The notes below the pieces were generated by a model, which ran no database searches, was not told the DNA's origin, and saw only the letters and a list, made by a program, of their open reading frames with translations. Below, piece after piece: positions 11,060 through 23,080 of a DNA stretch of 64,000 nucleotides. The first letter of the stretch is position 1; the number at the start of each line of letters is the position of its first letter. The DNA is from Chromobotia macracanthus (taxonomy: Eukaryota > Chordata > Actinopteri > Cypriniformes > Botiidae), in the NCBI GenBank assembly GCA_036877525.1, contig JAZGTH010000032.1, positions 2,037,501 to 2,101,500 on the forward strand, given 5' to 3'. The translations under genes and the position numbers were made by a program.

Positions 11060-12030
11060 TATTCAATGCTCTTTACTTTATCAGCCTTGCCATTATTGTT
11101 TCCTGCATTAAAGAATAATAGATGTATATAAAAGAAAATAAAGACGAGGTTAAATAAGCATGTAGATGTATTTAATATTATAAAAAAATCACATGAATGT
11201 ATAATTATTCTATATACATATAAAATATATACATATATGTACATTACATAGAATGTCACAGCAATAAATACACTATTTGGCTGTTGTTGCCCGTCCTGTA
11301 TTAATCCTTTCTTAAAAATGTTATTTTTTATAAATGTTCTTTATAATATTAATAAATACGTGAACATTGTATACAGTGGTATAGTTTCTGATCCACAAGG
11401 ACAGGTCAGTCTTCTTTAAATCTGACAAAAAGTCTATACTTCTTATCCAGAAGGTCTGTTCTGTGCAGAACATCTCAAAGTTCTTGTCTTCTCAAGACAA
11501 CTGTTCTGCTGGAGAACTCTCAATAAATTCACTCATTCAGTTCTGCAATGGTAGAGCTTTTTTATCTTCTTTTTCCATTGAAAGGGCACTGGAAAATTTT
11601 AATGTGCCTTCAAAATATGCATTGTGGTACCAGTCAGCTGCAAAAAAATATTTTGCTGCATCAAAGAAGAAAAGATGTGTTCAGAAGAGGTTCAAGTATT
11701 TAGTGTATACTGATATTACCAACAAATGCTTCAAACTTGTAGAGCATATACAGTACATCAATAAGAAACATGTTCTTTTACACTAGTGAATGCTGCCTAT
11801 CAACATTTGTCATTGAACACCATAAATGCAAGTCCCTATAGTGGTCAAGTGATTGATTGAACAGTAACATTAGGGGTTTCCACTTAGAGCTTGAATTAGA
11901 TTTGCACTAATATAAAATAGCACATCTCTATGTGAAAAAAGCTCTAGCCAGAGCTTCACATCACTGTTCTTAAATATGTCCTGTAAGTGCACAAAAGCTG
12001 CTTTATATTGTAGTATATTGACACTGTATT
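11060..12030. other. AT-rich sequence, no supported gene
   Basis: Contains one 107-codon + strand frame (11463-11786) of low complexity that resembles no family I know and has no splice or promoter support. I see nothing else in it. Confidence 0.5.
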
Positions 12031-12465
12031 TGTTACGGAGGAGGTCCCTGCTCAACCTCCTCCTCACCACCAGCGGGAGCCGTCTCCTGGATACTAACGC
12101 TAATGTTGAACTACATTTCCCATAATGCCCCATACCTGGGTTTCCAGATAACTTCCTATTTGGTTACATGAATCTCATTAGCCCCTTGTATATAAACCCC
12201 ATGCTTTCAACCACTCTTTGCGAAGTCTTGTTTTGCCCCGGCGACGTTTCAGAGCGGCTTTCTACTGTTTGTTGGATTATTGGATTATTGGATTGTTTGC
12301 TGCTTGCTGCCTGCACTGATTAACGGACTGCCTTATGTTTATGCTTGTTTGTCGCCTGTCCCGACCCACGCCTGTATTACGTTTACTCTTCTGCCTTGTC
12401 TCTGTTATACCCGTTTGCTGTTGTTTGACCCCGTCTGCCTGGTTTATATATGCACCTGTACATGA
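12031..12465 (+). mobile_element. candidate solo LTR
   Basis: A block of markedly different composition begins TGTTACGGAGGAGG and has a TATATAAA box at 12189-12196, followed by a pyrimidine- and TTGCCCCGG-rich leader. The layout (TG start, central TATA, GC-rich R/U5-like part) resembles a retrotransposon LTR. No internal coding region or second copy is adjacent. The right end is uncertain. Confidence 0.45.
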
Positions 12466-12479
12466 TATATTAAGTGAAA

Positions 12480-13290
12480 GGCTTAAGTTTGTTTATTGAT
12501 TTTGCATCTTCAGCTGAGTTTAAACTGTTACATATAAGGGATTATCAAAATGTATTCTGTATGTATTATAAAAAAATCATAAAAATAATATTTATTAACG
12601 ATCTGTATGTTCATCTTTGCAATACATGCAAACAAATAATGCATGTAAATATGTATCAAAATGTACAGATAAATGCTTAAATATATCAATGGTGTAAAGT
12701 AAATTTTGTTTGCTGTCTAAAATGTCATAGCTGTTCTGTGCTTTCTGTGACTTCTGTTGTCTGTTTGTAGTACTGGAAAAAAGAAAATCAATGCCAGATT
12801 ATGTCATGACGGGTGATGTCAATTTGAGAAACTAATGTCATGACTGACAGAATGGATTTAGTGATAATATACATACAACTGGTTTGCACAGTCACAATGC
12901 AAATAATGTTCTAGCCTACCTTTTCTTTTGAAAGCTATGGACTTCAAAAGCACTGATTTAGCAGTGTATCTTCAAATGAGAGTTGTTTTTAAAGTTTCTT
13001 TACAACCACTGAAATTAAAACCTATAAAAAATACATTAATAAACAGTATTGTGACAATTTATAGCTTTATCCACATTCAATCTTGTATTCTTAGTTCTCA
13101 CTTAAATTGCTATTTTGTACTTAAGTACTGTAGTTTGAAGTCTAGTGGTTAGAGAGTGTAAAATCATGCTTCCGTTTTATGTAAAGTTTTTTTGAGATAC
13201 ATGTTTTTTAAACTGATTTTATTTTATTTAAAATATATTCACACTTGTACTACCAATTGTGGCTATGTTTTCTTCCTTAATATTGTGTTC
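12480..13290. other. AT-rich sequence without recognisable features
   Basis: No coding exon, repeat array or mobile-element domain is seen. Confidence 0.45.
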
Positions 13291-13294
13291 CCTT

Positions 13295-13398
13295 TAAAAA
13301 AAAAAAAATTTTGTTTTCTTTTTTTTTTTTTTAAATAAAAAAATAAATGTTTAAATAAAAAACAATAACCAAAATTTTTTTGGGGGGGAAATTTTTTA

Positions 13399-13458
<60 letters not shown>

Positions 13459-13464
13459 TTTTTT

Positions 13465-13495
<31 letters not shown>

Positions 13496-13499
13496 TATT

Positions 13500-13531
<32 letters not shown>

Positions 13532-13600
13532 TAAAAAAAATAAAAAAAAAAAAAAAAAAAAATTTTATATTTTAATTAAAAAAAAAATTAAAAAAAAAAT
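13295..13600. repeat. homopolymer A/T tract
   Basis: About 300 bases consist almost wholly of long A and T runs with one G8-like interruption near 13381. This is simple sequence, and its exact length and content may reflect sequencing or assembly error. Confidence 0.85.
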
Positions 13601-13724
13601 AGTTGTAGAAATTATATTTGTTTTATCGAGTCATTTATTTCTTTATTTATTTTCATATTATTACATTTAATTATTTTTATATTTATAATTTTCTTTTTTA
13701 ATTTTTGCAGGTTTGGTCCTCCAT

Positions 13725-13900
13725 AAATCGTGGTCGTGAGAAAGGAAGTCGTTCTCTCATCATAAGGAATGGTGATATTCCCACGAGTTAATATGTCTTG
13801 ACCTCAACATGCTATGACGTTCCCACGAATTAATTAATATGTCGTGACCACGAGATAGTATTACGTTACCACGTATTAATATCGTGGCCATGACAAAAAT
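13725..13900. repeat. minisatellite of palindromic CGTGGCCACGA type units
   Basis: Diverged copies of an approximately 35-base unit built from TCCCACGA, ATTAATATGTCGTG and ACCACGA recur. The core resembles the palindrome TCGTGGCCACGA, also found singly at about 9818. It lies about 650 bases upstream of the serinc2 start. Confidence 0.6.
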
Positions 13901-14369
13901 AAGTGAACCGAGAAGGTCCCTTCCGGTCACCGTATAAAAGCCATAATAACACACCTCTTCCCAATAAGTCGGTCGATCGGTCGATTTGACCCCTCATCCA
14001 TGGGTCTACGACAAACCGTGTCGGGCGAGTTACATACCAAAGTTTTGACCAGAAAAAGTATGCAAGAAAAATAAAAGTGATGCTGTGCTTCGCAAGCACC
14101 ACTAATAGTAAGTTAAAAGAAATAATATGTTGGCTGTCTCAAGCCAACATAAATACACCAGGGACATTTAAATACCGCATTTAATGTTATGCTTCATTTG
14201 CATCACAGCATTTAGAACATACTGTATTCACAGTTCGCTTTGCGTTAGAAGGAACATAAATATAAACGCAATGCTATTACATGAGTTGCCAGTGAAGTTT
14301 TAGGTCTATGCATAACCCAGACAACCCTGTTTGCGCTTGCTCTGTGAATTCAGCGATTAGTCTATGTCC

Positions 14370-14530
14370 TGTCTGATTGGTGTATTTTTGTAGCGATTGT
14401 GCTTCCAGCCAATCATTGCTCAATGTTGGGTTTCATTTTAAAGCTAATATGAAGAGAAAAGATTGTCTTCCGTGTTTTATGTTGTTGGGATGTTCTTCCA
14501 TGTTTTATGTTAGTTTCGGTATTCGTGGTA
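14370..14530 (+). promoter_or_regulatory. candidate serinc2 proximal promoter and 5' UTR
   Basis: Just upstream of the serinc2 start are an inverted CCAAT box (GATTGG, 14375-14380) and a direct CCAAT (14409-14413) within 40 bases. No convincing TATA box is visible. The placement, 120-155 bases before the ATG, fits a TATA-less CCAAT promoter. The transcription start cannot be fixed from sequence alone, and a non-coding exon farther upstream is possible. Confidence 0.4.
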
Positions 14531-17500
14531 ATGGGTGCGTGTATGGCCCTATGCTCTCTTGCGAGCTGCGTAAGTCTGAAAGATTCATTTAAATTTATTT
14601 GTTGTTTCTTTATCGATGTTGTTAAACATGATTTTAAAAAGACAGCAACACATTTAATCTTTATATCGGACTGAAATGGAAACTGATTCCTCGTTTGCTT
14701 AGCTACGTCTTTGGTTAATTTTTCTTAGTTTAGTGTAAAAGCTTCTTTTGATACCAAATGTGTCATATTTATAAACAACAGCCATCAATAAAAAGCGCAT
14801 TTGATTTTGCACACTAAAGCACTTTTAATAAGATTAATATGATCTACTTTAACGTTGCCATTTGACATAAATGTTCTTTCATGATATTTATAGCTTTTAA
14901 CTATAAACGTTATAAACGACTTGTATTATGCATTCAGTTTTAGGTTGTTCCCTCGTAGGGTATGGAAATGTCTGCATGTGCTGTGGTTAATGTTTAACCA
15001 TTCTACAGGCTTCCTGTCTCTGTGGTTCTGCGCCCTGTGTTTTATCAGGATGTTGTCCCTCAACATACAATTCTACTGTGACGCGTCTGGCCTTCTCTTT
15101 TCTCTTGTTGCTTGGCACTATAGTGTCAATAATCGTGATCTTACCAGGCATGGAAACACAGCTGAGAAAGGTGTGTACTGACAGTCGTGGTAGTTGTATT
15201 GTATCTCAGTAAAAAGTTTAGAAACACTTGACTTAAATGTTTCTCATGATCTTAAAAATCTTATGAAATGTTTACATTTATTTTGTAGTCAAAACATGTT
15301 GCTTTCTGTCATTAGAAAATTACAATTTTATTATTATTGTTTTTAAATTGATGATTTGGACCAAATAATGAAGAAAAAGCAGGCAATCAGAACCCATTAA
15401 AGAAAATGTCAAAAACAATTAACATTGTAAATTCTAGGCAAAGCGTGACTACATTGAAGATGCTAGAATATAACTTTGTTTAATAATAAAATAGAAATTT
15501 CAAAAATTAATAAAGTAAATGTTTCTAAAATTTTTACATTTTGGTATGATGCCAAACTACTTCATAATGCACCTGGTATAGACACACACAGTAGGTGAAA
15601 AGACATTTAAGATGCATTTACTATGTGATTGTGAATGTTTTAAACAGCACTTTTATGAATTAACAGATTCCTGGTTTTTGTGAAGGAGGTTCTATTCCTG
15701 GGTTTGAGGGAAAGGTTGATTGTGAAATCATTGTTGGCTATAAGTCAGTCTACAGGATGTGTTTTGCCATGGCCTGTTTTTTCTTTTCTTTCTTCATCAT
15801 CATGATCCGTGTGAGGAGCAGTAAGGATCCACGTGCCGCAATTCAAAATGGGTGCGTTTTCTGGGTGCAAAAAAATACTTTGTTGAAATATACACAAGTT
15901 GTATATATACATAAGTTGTTTCTCATTCAGCCTGTAACAGTAGTTCCCTTTGCTGAGGGAAGTACTGAATGAAAGGGTTTTTGTATGAGTATGTGAAAAT
16001 TAGTTTACCCTTATGTAATGACTAATGCCAGTGTGACTGTGTATGTTTTTAGTTTCTGGTTCTTCAAATTCTTGATACTGTTGGCTCTTACTGTGGGTGC
16101 TTTCTTCATTCCAGATGGAACATTCAACACAGGTAAATTAGCTAATAATGTAATAGTTATTGTAAATGGCTAGGAAATATATACATGACTGTTCTTTGGG
16201 AAAGGAATGGAGTACAATCAAAAAAGAAAAAGATATGGTGACCTATCAGCATTGCATTTTATTTACGTTAATTATTTTATTACGTAAGAACACATGGATT
16301 GAAAAAGGGGATGATAAAGTGTAAAGTACTCCAAATGGCTGTGTAATAATACATTATTTTCAGAATTCTTCAAACATCACTAGGTTGTTTGTCAGTAATT
16401 TTGGATTAACAGATTCTCAAGTAAACCAGAGAAAACAACTGTGTGGCCAGTTCAAAACGTGTCTGACCTTTGGCTAAAGTTTCCTTATTACAGTGTGGTA
16501 CTACTTTGGTGTGGTTGGGTCCTTCGTATTCATTCTGATCCAGCTCATTCTGTTGGTGGACTTTGCTCACACCTGGAACCAGAAGTGGGTGGAGAATGCA
16601 GAGAATGGCAACAGTAAATGTTGGTATGCAGGTATGTTCCATAACATTACATTGCTGCATAACTAACTTGCTTATAGTGACTGTGCTACTGGTTATGTTC
16701 TGTACAAGGAGAGATAACAGTGCAGAATTTAGAAGTTAGAAGTATGGCTAAAAAACAACATCAGTTTCTATATCAGTAGCCAAATTAATAGAATATCCTT
16801 AATGGTCACCTAATAAAGACTGGCCTATGACAAATTAACCTAAATAAATTCATTGTAACCCAAATGGACGTATCAACATATACAGGCAGCATAGCACTTA
16901 CTGAACATGATCCGTTTAACTTATAGCAACATCTTAGCAAGGCAATAACCGCATGATGTTATAATTCATTCAAATATTGTATTGCAAAGCATGCGTTGAC
17001 ATCAGAATGTTTTAAAAAAACAGTGTTTCGTGTTTATCTGAAATTTTGACATATCCATTTTTCCATTTGTCCTAACTACAACAAGCAGTGAGGGACATTA
17101 TGAGACTTCTGTTTTACATTAGATTATTTCTATATGTAAGAATAGTTCGTAGTGTTGATTGGACACCTTTTAATATAGATTGACATGTCTGTGTGTTTTG
17201 TCCACAGCTTTGCTGTCATTCACGTTGATGCATTATATCTGTGCCTTTGCTGCAGTGGTTTTGTTCTATATATTTTACACGAAACTGGATGACTGCACAG
17301 AGCACAAAGTCTTCATCAGCCTCAACCTCATCTTCTGCATTATTGTATCTGTGGTTGCCATTCTCCCAAAAGTACAGGTTAATCCCATGCTCATCTGGTT
17401 TCTGTGAACCTTATCCTTTTTCAGGTTTTCTCTCTTCATATCATATATAAAAACTGTAAGTGGCAGGAGAAGTTTGTAAATGAGAGGCATTTGGAATCTG

Positions 17501-20500
17501 TGGAGCTTTTTGCAGTGATTCTGTTAAGCACCATGATACTGCTCTGGTTTTAAATACCCTTGGTGAATGCAACAGGCCAGTTGAGTTTCTTTGTGCATAA
17601 GGATGACCCTCTTGTGGATGTGGAACAAGTTGGGCTTCTTAAACAGACCGACCAATAAGCCCTATAGGCCTTTCTGTTTTGCCATGTCTGTTATGCAGTC
17701 CTGATTTTTAAAGCTGTTTCTGATAAAGCATCAAAACATAGGGCAAGACTTGATTTTATTCATCAAGAATTAATTGGATTGGATAAACAGTGGGTGGTAT
17801 GTACCACAATAGAGCCAACCCAATGTGAGTGTGATGAAAAAGCTATTTGGCCGTCGGATAACATTGTACAGTAAACCACAGTCTTAGCGATGTCCGTAGA
17901 AAGAAAAATAGAAAGACTGCAAAGAAAAATAATTTTTAGAAAATTATGCTTTGCGTTTACAATCCTGTAAGCATTATGATTTTGATTTCATGTTCATCTT
18001 AGTTCTTAAGTTTGCTAGATATCTTTCATGTTGGTTTTGTGTGTGTGTGTTTACAGGAAGCTCAGTCGAGCTCTGGTCTGTTGCAGGCATCCCTGATCTC
18101 TCTCTACACCATGTATCTTACATGGTCTGCTATGAGTAACAACCCCAGTAAGTTTCACACAGTCAACCATATTACATGTTCATGACATTGACATGCATTT
18201 GAGTCTTTAAACCTATTTAATTTATTTAAAAAATCTTTTGGACTACATGGTAAATACAATTGAAATAAATAAAATTATGGTCAGTTACGTGAAGGAAAAA
18301 CACTGTAAAATTAAAGCAGCCTTAAATGTTTATAAAAAACTATCCAACATGTGCTTTTTTAAATATGTATTAGTGCAGGTTGGCACCCTGACTCTTTCTC
18401 AAGACACATTTTAATGATATTTCTCTGTCTTTGAAGTGTGAATCGCTTGCATTATGTCAAAGGTAGGGTAGGCAATTTCGGAGAGGCTAGCCATAGCAAC
18501 CTAACTTTGAAAGCATAAGATCCCACTCTGCCACAGTGCTCTCCAAAACCACATGTCCTCCAACACATGATCACTATAATAAGTAGTCTACTTGTAATGA
18601 ATAATTTTCTTTCTGATATGGGTTGAAAAGATCAGATGTCACATACCATGTGGTTGATAAAATTATACTACAATAAAGCAACTCTCAGAAAGGCATCAGA
18701 AAATTCCAGACGGCAGTTGTTTATTTACATGGGGTAATGCTGATAAATGAGGTGGCAAAAACATGGAGTAAATGGAAATGGAAAAAAAAATGGAAAAAAT
18801 TACATACCTTAGCAACCTCCAGAACAAACGATAAGATGTAATGTTTAACTGAAAGGAGTATTTTTGGACTGCAGTATGGAAAATATCTGTAACTGTTGTC
18901 ATTTATGTACCCAGCTTACTATAACACACTATAGCCTTTGTAACTATTTTAAAATTAATAACAGAAATTATTTTGAAGTACATCATTCTGTTTATTCCTC
19001 TTGTGAATAAATGGCTTCCTGCGTATGACATTTTTCTCTGCACACAGATCGCCAGTGTAACCCCAGCCTGTTGAGTCTAGTTAATGGTGGGCCAACTGCT
19101 CCCACTCCTACCAGTGTTCCTGGAATCCATACCCAATGGTGGGATGCCCAGAGCATTGTGGGACTGGTAATCTTCCTCCTGTGCACTCTGTATGCAAGGT
19201 GAACCATCATTGCCCATCACCATGTCATATAGCATGATCTTATATTGCTGTAATTACACTAATATTGAATTGTTAAATTAAACATATTGATTAATATTTA
19301 TTGAATGAAACATTTTTTAAATCTGAGAAGATGAGCCATTTTCTCTGTATTGGTTCTTCTTTGTAGTATCCGTTCATCAAACAACAGCCAGGTAAATAAG
19401 CTCATGCAGACAGAAGAAGCTCAGGGTCTGGCTGCTGTTGACCCCAGTGAGGGCATCTCTGACAGTGGTGTGAGAAGAGCTGTGGATAACGAAGAGGATG
19501 GAGTGACATACAGCTACTCCTTCTTCCATTTCTCTCTCTTTCTTGCCTCCCTCTACATCATGATGACCCTGACCAACTGGTACCAGTAAGTGTCTAACTG
19601 AGTACCCTATTATACCTGTTTCACAACGCACACGTATGTAGTACATATGCTGTGCATATCCGGCACACAGGCAGAGGAAGGTGGGTGTATCCGTTGTGCT
19701 TTCACCCCGGCTGCCTCTGCAGTGTATATCTGATCTGTGACTGTTCGATGATTAGACGTTGTGTTATCCATTATGTCTACTATTCAGATGTACTCTGATA
19801 ACAATGTACATCTGAATTGTATCTTAATTAAATTAATCTTTCAGTTAAACTAAACAAATTAATAATAAAAAAAACCTGTAGTTTGGGGGGAAAGTGTGTT
19901 TTCAGGTATTTGTTTTGTTTAAAAATTGCCAATATGATGACTGTTTAAAACAGTAGATATCATTAGTGTGCTGTTCTGCTAAAATTGCTACTTTTTTGCT
20001 TCAATCCATGATCAATGCACTGTCACTTTAATTGAGCATTAGCAGTACAGCAAAAATAGACTCACTGCTGAAACAATCGCTGCACTGCAGCGCCGCACCG
20101 CTTCTGGAATGCAGTGTGAAAGCTCTAATCTGTTAACATGGGTGCGTAAAAAACCCCACACTGCATACACATGTGGTGTGAAATCTGCCTTAGAACACAA
20201 CAGTGACTGCTCATTTTTTCAGCAGTAGTTGGTTTCAGAAAAATTTTGAGGCAAGTTCAGGTTAACATTATTATTTTTTTTAATGTAGTTACATGCAGTC
20301 TTAAAATGTAGTGACCAAACAACGTAAACAATGTCCCACAAATTACAGACAAAAACAAATATTTGTGTCCCAAACATTATGGAGAGCATTGTAGACCAAC
20401 AATTAAATAATAACAAAGAATGAAAAGAACAGCGCATCCTATTTGTATTAAAGTATAAATGTTTATTGTACACATTCTCAAATTCAAATCTACTCTCAGG

Positions 20501-20895
20501 TTTTGCTACTGTCTTCAGAACTGCAGGACAGACTTTCATATATTCATTAATATGTTAAAAAGGCAATATATTGAATTCGTAAGCCCTTTCTGTAATGTGT
20601 AGTAATTCTGTATGCCATTAGAATGTAATATTTAAATGTATGTATTAGGGGCTTGTTTAAAGTGATATTGATATGTGAATTAATAAATTAATCAGCATAT
20701 AGTGTAAGGAGGACACTGTCTTGGTCTATATTTTTTCTTTGTCCCGTTTTCCTCAGACCTGAAACAGACTACACAGCCATGAAAACCACTATGCCATCTG
20801 TGTGGGTGAAGATCTGTTCAAGCTGGCTGGGTCTGGCACTGTACCTCTGGACTCTTATGGCTCCAGTAATCTTGACCAACAGAGACTTCAACTAA
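14531..20895 (+). CDS. serinc2: serinc2, serine incorporator 2, ten coding exons
   Basis: Coding exons, read from splice signals and phase: 14531-14569, 15009-15170, 15667-15851, 16053-16132, 16494-16631, 17208-17377, 18057-18147, 19048-19198, 19367-19585, 20757-20895. Every junction is GT-AG and joins in phase to 457 residues, close to the usual length of vertebrate SERINC2. The start codon reads MGAC, the conserved SERINC start. Family marks seen: the Cys-rich ASCLCGSAPC segment, IPGFCEGG, DPRAAIQNGFWFFKF, VDFAHTWNQKW, KVFISLNL, SGLLQASLISLYTMYLTWSA, TQWWDAQSIVGL, VNKLMQTEE and the terminal LTNRDFN. TQWWDA, LMQTEE and the N-terminus favour SERINC2 over SERINC1, 3 or 5. SERINCs are integral membrane proteins with about ten membrane helices. 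Serine-lipid incorporation and, for some members, lipid scrambling and retroviral restriction are reported for the family; the role of SERINC2 is less clear. No frameshift or stop is seen. Confidence 0.96.
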
Positions 20896-21677
20896 ACACC
20901 CAAAAGCTTTGGGTGTTTAAGCACCCACAAGTGGCCATATACTCAAAAAGTTATAGTCATATGTGGAACTCATTCATTTAGCATATTACAAATATTATAG
21001 TTATTCTTTGAGAAGCTCTGAGCTGTTAAACTATGCACACTTGTAAACCTTCATCAGACAATTTTCACACATTTTTCATATTGCTGTTACACATTCTTTA
21101 ACTCTTACGTAATATCTCTGAATCTACCAACAGTTTACTCCAGAATACCTTTAATAGACAATATTGTAAGATAGATAATGATGTTTAATGGAAGGTGACT
21201 TTGGTGTGAGGCTGATTGATATTTTCTGGAAATTGTTATGCATACTTTAATTAATACAGACATATGATGACATTATACATTTGTGTTATGCATTAATTTC
21301 GGTGTATTTTATTTTCAATCCTGCTCCAGTTTTGTTACAAATTGCACTGTTTGATTAAAACAATGTTGATTATTTAATAATAAAATAGTTATATGTCTGT
21401 TATTAAAAATACTTTATTTTATTCTATTTAACTTTATCTTATTCTGTAAAGATTAATTTTTCTAAAGAGCTATATCCATTTACAGTTTTAAGCTTTTTTA
21501 AATTTACTTTTTCTGAGCTTTGACAATGACAATGTGTGATTGACAAGTCTTTGGACCAAAAGGTTTTTTTTATTTTTATTTGCTAATTTTTTTAAATATT
21601 TGCCAATATTAAAAACTATGGTATAAATACACGCATAAATGATATTTTGTAATTGTACTTTAATTCATATGAATAAA
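20896..21677 (+). other. serinc2 3' UTR with polyadenylation signals
   Basis: AT-rich sequence after the stop codon. Canonical AATAAA hexamers lie at 21379-21384 and 21672-21677, so the mRNA probably ends near 21.40 or 21.69 kb. No coding signal is seen here. Confidence 0.55.
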
Positions 21678-21699
21678 ATTGATTAGTAAAATTTTATTT

Positions 21700-22740
21700 G
21701 TAAAGATTTCAGTTGTTCCTCCAACCTGTTTTAATTTGCTGTTATAAGAGAAATTTAGTGTTTCCTGTTATTAAAGTATTTTTCCTATGGATTACTTCTG
21801 TACTTATATTGACAATGGTCAATATAGATACATATAGTAATCCATTTTAGATACAGCTTGTCATGGAGTGTGGGTTAATGCTAATTGTGATTTCTCTTAC
21901 CAGCTGGCAGTTCCTCTGTGTTTATCTCCCTGTCTATCTCGTCATTTGTTTCTAAAGTCATTTTTCTACACTTCAGGGAGAAGTAGGCAAATCTAATTCA
22001 GTTATAACCAGTAACTGCAACAGTTAATATAAGTTGTCTAAGGTGGGTGTCATTATATTGCCACAGTTAGTTAATGGCCCAAAAGAGGCTTTAATAATAT
22101 CAAAGCATAGAGGTGAGATTGATTAACACGTAAGGGAATTTGCTACCCTCTCTGAATCTTTGTATTAACCATTAGGATAATTACAGTTTCAGCTGAACTA
22201 CCTCTGAGACACAGCCGTGATGTGTAACCTTTACACCTGCACCATAACAACATTAAATGCTCCTAATCGTCTTTATTGTGTTGTCCATTAGTACATATTT
22301 TAGAGAGGCTAAAAAAACATTCACTATGAAAAGTTTATAATAATATTGCGTTAAGGGGCCCTATTTTGCATTGGCTTAAACAAAGTGTTACCGAAAATGC
22401 TTTTATTTTATTGTATTCCATAAATAAACAAACAGCGGCAGATATAAACAAACAATATGAACAAAATGTTGACAGGAGTATATTTGGTCCTCAAAAGTTT
22501 ATTTATTGTACTAATCAATCCCCCAAACAATATTAAAATGTATGAATTAATTTTAGAAAAATATCAAGGCAAGCGTGTTGTGATAAAAATCACCTTGTAT
22601 ACTTTAAACTTATTTTGACAAAGTAATTACAAAAATGGCTCAGAAAAGTAACGTTTACAAAAAACGTCTAGCATCATTTGTTTGAAAATGGTATTTTTAT
22701 ATTTTGTTATCTAATGACACTCTAAATACATTTTATAGGG
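21700..22740. other. serinc2-hivep3 intergenic spacer
   Basis: About 1 kb of AT-rich sequence between the serinc2 polyadenylation signals and the CpG-rich block. I see no coding exon, tandem repeat or recognisable mobile element in it. Confidence 0.5.
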
Positions 22741-22749
22741 TGGATTGTG

Positions 22750-23080
22750 TGTCAAAATATTTTCGGCGGCATGCGTGCATGATAAATTAACGGTAGTGAA
22801 CGGGGCGTGCTACTGCACTGCCGCCGAGGGCTTATTGAAGGGGGCGTGGCGCGGGCCGCTCAATGGTCTAATTCGAGTTAGCGTGGCGCTCATCTAAGCA
22901 TTGTGTTCCGAGGAAGATTGCAGTTCTACTTATGTCAACCGCTGGATAAGAGGAGAAACATACAAGAGCATCCCACACACCTGCTTCTTTGAACCTCGGC
23001 TTCACTTAAATGCCACTAGGCACTCGGGTGTCCGTTTTATCGTGGTATAGTAGATGGAGAGGGAACAGCCACGCTGTCAG
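22750..23080 (+). promoter_or_regulatory. CpG-rich block, candidate hivep3 promoter and exon 1
   Basis: About twenty CpGs fall within roughly 330 bases, while flanking sequence is CpG-poor. Two GC/KLF-type boxes (GGGGCGTG) lie at 22802-22809 and 22841-22848. The block ends at 23080 in CAG followed by GTGAAT, a good splice donor. The next + strand gene is hivep3, whose mammalian relatives have long introns between non-coding 5' exons and the large coding exon, so this is inferred to be its promoter and first exon. A short ATG-led reading frame (23054) is present in the presumed leader. Confidence 0.5.

Noticed and set aside
11463..11786. 107-codon + strand frame
   Set aside because: AT-rich codons, no recognised family, no splice or promoter support.
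14921..15181. 86-codon + strand frame over serinc2 exon 2
   Set aside because: The real serinc2 frame through 15009-15170 is a different one that matches the conserved N-terminus.
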